The notes under the pieces: model-generated
Databases searched by the model: none
What the model saw: the letters and a program-made list of their open reading frames with translations, nothing else
Told to the model about the DNA's origin: nothing
Translations under genes and position numbers: made by a program
Shown: positions 61,435-64,000 of the stretch, piece after piece
Layout: each line of letters begins with the position of its first letter
Numbering within the stretch: position 1 is the first letter of the stretch
Source of the DNA: Azospirillum cavernae
GTDB lineage: Bacteria > Pseudomonadota > Alphaproteobacteria > Azospirillales > Azospirillaceae
Assembly (NCBI RefSeq): GCF_003590795.1
Contig: NZ_QYUL01000002.1
Coordinates: 186,001 to 250,000 of the forward strand
Direction: 5' to 3'
DNA: 64,000 bases

Positions 61435-62376
61435 CTACCAGTCGAACGCCGCGACCGACCGGCGGCGGCCGACCGAATAGGCGTCGGCGATCAAATGCAG
61501 CGGCGTCGCGTCCACGTCGCTGACGCCCCGGTCGATCAGGTCGCGGAAATGGCGGTAGATGCGGCGGTATTCGGTGTCGGGTTCGGCGACCGTCACCACC
61601 CCGTCCACCGCCAGACTGGCCCCGCCGCGCGTCAGATCCAGCCGACGCCCGTCGGCCATCTCCACGACGATGCTCCAGGTCTGTTCGCCCAGTTGGAGAA
61701 AATCAAAATGCGCCGTCACCGGGCCGCTCACCGCGTCCGAAGCCGGGCGGAAATCCAACCGCGCCTCAATCGGCGTGTCGCGGTTCTCCGGGACCAGCAG
61801 CTCGGCGGCCTGGACGAAGACCGGAACCGGCAGGATGCGGGTCAGGATCGACAGGGCGTTGATGCCGGGGTCGAAGACGCCGAAGCCGCCCGCCGCGAAG
61901 ATCCAATCCTGCCCCGGATGCCAGCGCCGCACATCCTCCCGCCACGTCACCGCGACCGAACGGATCCCGCCCCCGGCCAGCAGCGCCCGCGTCGCGTCCA
62001 CGGCGGGGTTGAACTGGGAATGCCACGCGGTGAACAGCGTGCGCCCGGCCCGTTCGGCCTCGCCCGCCAGATCATGCAGCTCCGACACCGTGGCGGCGGG
62101 GGGCTTTTCGATCAGCGCGTGCTTGCCCGCCCGCAGCGCCTCGACCGTCAGGCCGTGGCGGACGCCAGGCGGCGTGCAGATCGCCACCGCGTCCAGGTCC
62201 GGCAGGGCCGCCAGCATCTCGGCCTGGCTGCGGAAGGTCGGCACGCCCGGCAGAGTGACGCCTTCCGGGCTGACCAGCGCGGCCAGATCGAAGCGCGCGG
62301 TTTCGGCGATGGAGGGCAAATGCTGGTCGCGGGCGATCTTGCCCACGCCAACAAGGCCGAGGGTCGGGTTGCTCAT
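61435..62376 (-). CDS. Gfo/Idh-type L-arabinose/D-galactose 1-dehydrogenase
   Basis: This 313-residue NAD(P)-dependent enzyme oxidises an aldose at C1 to the lactone. The Rossmann start is LGLVGVGKIARDQHLPSIAE, the family EKP motif is ALIEKPPAATVSEL and the catalytic region includes FDPGINALSILTRILPVPVF. Length and motifs match the Azospirillum L-arabinose 1-dehydrogenase/galactose dehydrogenase group. AGGA lies upstream of the ATG. It follows gguB and precedes the MCP. The product lactone would go to the SMP-30 lactonase at 50385. Confidence 0.88.
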   Translation of the reverse strand: MSNPTLGLVGVGKIARDQHLPSIAETARFDLAALVSPEGVTLPGVPTFRSQAEMLAALPDLDAVAICTPPGVRHGLTVEALRAGKHALIEKPPAATVSELHDLAGEAERAGRTLFTAWHSQFNPAVDATRALLAGGGIRSVAVTWREDVRRWHPGQDWIFAAGGFGVFDPGINALSILTRILPVPVFVQAAELLVPENRDTPIEARLDFRPASDAVSGPVTAHFDFLQLGEQTWSIVVEMADGRRLDLTRGGASLAVDGVVTVAEPDTEYRRIYRHFRDLIDRGVSDVDATPLHLIADAYSVGRRRSVAAFDW

Positions 62377-62410
62377 GTGGCGTATCCTGGAAACGGCGCG
62401 CGGGAATGGA

Positions 62411-62435
62411 ACGGGGCGGCGGCGAGGCCGCCCGT
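62411..62435. other. intergenic hairpin between gguB and the sugar dehydrogenase
   Basis: ACGGGGCGGC and GCCGCCCGT pair with one bulge around a GGCGAG loop. No U tract follows on either strand. It may limit read-through or protect the transporter mRNA. Confidence 0.4.
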
Positions 62436-62442
62436 CCCGCTT

Positions 62443-63639
62443 TTACGACTTGCTCTTGTTGTAGACGTCGAAGAACACGGCGGCGAGCAGCACCAGACCC
62501 TTGATGACCTGCTGCCAATCAATGCCGATGCCGATGATCGACATGCCGTTGTTCATCACGCCCATGATGAAGGCGCCGATCACCGCGCCCGTCACCCGAC
62601 CGACGCCGCCCGAGGCCGAGGCACCGCCGATGAAGCAGGCGGCGATGACGTCCAGCTCGAAGGAGACGCCCGCCTTGGGCGTGGCGGTGTTGAGACGCGC
62701 GGCGAAGATCAAACCGGCCAGCGCCGCCAAAACGCCCATGTTCACAAAGGTGTAGAAGGTCAACCGACGGGTGTCGATGCCCGACAGCTTGGCCGCCTTC
62801 TCGTTGCCGCCCAGCGCGTAGACGCGCCGCCCGATGGTGGTGTCGCGGGTGACGAAGGCGTAAAGGCCGATCAACACGACCATGATGATGAGGACGTTGG
62901 GCAAGCCCTTGTAGGTCGCCAGCAGCGAGCCGATGTAGGCCATCGCCGCGAACAGGCCGAGATTCTTGACGATGAAGAGCGGCAACGGCTCCTGATCGAT
63001 GGCGAAGCGGTGGCGGCGGATTCGGGCGGCGACGTTCAGACCGATCATCGCCAGCGGGGTGACGACGCACAGCAGCAGCGTCGTCAGGTGATAGCCCTCC
63101 ATCCCGAAAACGTCGGGGATGAAGCCGGAGCTGAGGCGCTGGAACTCCACCGGGAAGGGACCGACCGACTGACCGGCCAACAGGGCGAGGCTCAGGCCCC
63201 GGAAGACCAGCATGCCCGCCAGCGTCACGATGAAGGACGGAATGCGGAAATAGGCCACCCAATAGCCTTGGGCCGCGCCAATCGCGCCGCCCGCCAGCAG
63301 ACAAATGATGGTGGTGGGGATGAAATGCAGATGGTACTGCACCATCAAGATGGCGGCGAGCGCGCCGATGAAGCCGACGATGGACCCCACCGACAAATCA
63401 ATGTGCCCGGCGACGATGACCAGCAGCATGCCCAGCGCCATGATGACGATGTAGCTGTTCTGAAGCACCAGGTTGGTCAGGTTCAGCGGGCGCAGCAGCG
63501 TGCCGTCGGTCATGTATTGGAAGAATGCGACGATGGCCAGCAGCGAAATCAGCATGCCGTAATCGCGCATGTGACTTTTGAAGAACTGCGCCATCGAGGC
63601 GTGCTTGGCCGGAGCCGGCAGGTTCACTTCTGCGCTCAT
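62443..63639 (-). CDS. gguB: sugar ABC transporter permease GguB (MmsB) type
   Basis: This 398-residue inner-membrane permease has about ten helices. Family landmarks are [60 protein letters not shown] and the late [20 protein letters not shown]. These fit BPD_transp_2 permeases for monosaccharides, and the extra length fits the GguB/MmsB group (glucose, galactose, arabinose). Its ATG overlaps the gguA stop (63636-63639), so the two are coupled. The ChvE-like binding protein is expected upstream, outside the window. Confidence 0.92.
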   Translation of the reverse strand: MSAEVNLPAPAKHASMAQFFKSHMRDYGMLISLLAIVAFFQYMTDGTLLRPLNLTNLVLQNSYIVIMALGMLLVIVAGHIDLSVGSIVGFIGALAAILMVQYHLHFIPTTIICLLAGGAIGAAQGYWVAYFRIPSFIVTLAGMLVFRGLSLALLAGQSVGPFPVEFQRLSSGFIPDVFGMEGYHLTTLLLCVVTPLAMIGLNVAARIRRHRFAIDQEPLPLFIVKNLGLFAAMAYIGSLLATYKGLPNVLIIMVVLIGLYAFVTRDTTIGRRVYALGGNEKAAKLSGIDTRRLTFYTFVNMGVLAALAGLIFAARLNTATPKAGVSFELDVIAACFIGGASASGGVGRVTGAVIGAFIMGVMNNGMSIIGIGIDWQQVIKGLVLLAAVFFDVYNKSKS

Positions 63640-64000
63640 TGCAACTTCTCCCGAGACGGCGTGCTGGCGGAGGGTCTGCCCGTCGAGGACATGATCGCTC
63701 CCATGATCTTTTCCTGGCTGGCGTCGGAGGCGGGCATTTCGGCCACCATCGCGCCCTCGTTCATCACATAGATGCGGTCGGCGATGCCCAGCAGTTCGGG
63801 CATTTCCGACGAAATCAGGATGACGCCGCGCCCTTCGGCGACCAGTTGGTTGACGATGGTGTAGATTTCATACTTCGCGCCGACGTCGATGCCGCGCGTC
63901 GGCTCGTCCAGGATCAACACCTGCGGGTCAGAGAACAGCCATTTGCTGAGCACGACCTTTTGCTGGTTGCCGCCGGACAGGTTCACGGTTTCCTGAAACA
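63636..64000 (-). CDS. gguA: sugar ABC transporter ATP-binding protein GguA (MmsA) type, C-terminal part
   Basis: The last 120 or so residues of a duplicated-ATPase sugar importer subunit are visible; the 5' end lies beyond the window. The second ABC half shows the signature [20 protein letters not shown] and Walker [21 protein letters not shown], followed by [20 protein letters not shown]. The LSGGNQQK form is typical of the monosaccharide (CUT2) class. It overlaps gguB by 4 bp. Confidence 0.93.
   Translation of the reverse strand, partial: FQETVNLSGGNQQKVVLSKWLFSDPQVLILDEPTRGIDVGAKYEIYTIVNQLVAEGRGVILISSEMPELLGIADRIYVMNEGAMVAEMPASDASQEKIMGAIMSSTGRPSASTPSREKLQ

Noticed and set aside
59257..63771. 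A 1504-codon open frame on the plus strand
   Set aside because: It runs antisense to the dehydratase, MCP, dehydrogenase and gguB genes. It is rich in His, Arg, Gln and Gly, as expected of a high-GC shadow, and has no domain-like sequence.
1..64000. CRISPR arrays, tRNA/rRNA genes, insertion sequences and integrases
   Set aside because: No regularly spaced repeats, no tRNA- or rRNA-like sequence, and no transposase or integrase motifs were seen on either strand.

Overview
The window is GC-rich and densely coded, with no rRNA, tRNA, CRISPR array or recognisable insertion sequence. Gene content points to a motile alphaproteobacterium, most like the Rhodospirillales (Azospirillum-type). It has many chemoreceptors, a full che operon, REC-DUF3369-GGDEF-EAL proteins, a HIG1-like / PduO / etfBA / 3-hydroxybutyryl-CoA dehydrogenase run, an oxidative pentose pathway and a gguAB-type sugar transporter. 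The species cannot be named from the sequence alone.

Layout. 1-909: the end of a polyamine-type ABC permease pair. 1101-4211: a small hypothetical gene, a TPR-glycosyltransferase fusion, a family 2 glycosyltransferase and another small hypothetical gene. 4266-14384: a tightly overlapping minus-strand chemosensory operon, read in the order CheY-like, MCP, REC, CheR, two-domain CheW, CheB, CheA, MCP. 14537-23325: a type VI secretion accessory island on the minus strand with a DUF4157 protein, ClpV, VgrG, a YwqK/MORN protein, a DUF4280 PAAR-like protein, an unknown protein and a frameshifted SPOR-domain gene. 23398-28285: a three-gene operon of a three-CheW-domain protein, a poly-HAMP MCP and a cyclic-nucleotide-domain MscS channel. 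28766-37608: two REC-DUF3369-GGDEF-EAL proteins, each convergent with a histidine kinase, and a lone solute-binding protein between them. 37713-41038: envelope proteins and a TAT-exported GH1 glucosidase. 41256-42440: three phage-tail-like small genes. 42517-46049: HIG1-like protein, cobalamin adenosyltransferase, ETF and 3-hydroxybutyryl-CoA dehydrogenase. 46288-64000: a porin and genes for non-phosphorylative L-arabinose (or related sugar) catabolism in two minus-strand blocks around a plus-strand LysR regulator and a hybrid kinase. The sugar ABC transporter continues past the right edge.

How the parts work together. The che operon and the CheW/MCP/MscS operon look like one non-canonical chemosensory class. 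Their three receptors share an 'ILSLNA' tip that differs from the canonical 'LLALNA' tip of the receptor inside the sugar operon. The sugar genes cover import (GguAB), 1-dehydrogenase, lactonase, aldonate dehydratase, a FAH-fold GguC/AraD1 protein and a 2-oxoglutarate-semialdehyde-type dehydrogenase, so the likely end product is 2-oxoglutarate. The most notable loci are the SPOR gene interrupted at a C7 tract (15078-15084), the CheW/MCP/MscS operon, the bipartite DUF4157 protein, and the overlapping opposed promoters on a palindrome at 41137-41178. All functional statements come from reading motifs by eye; no database search was run.
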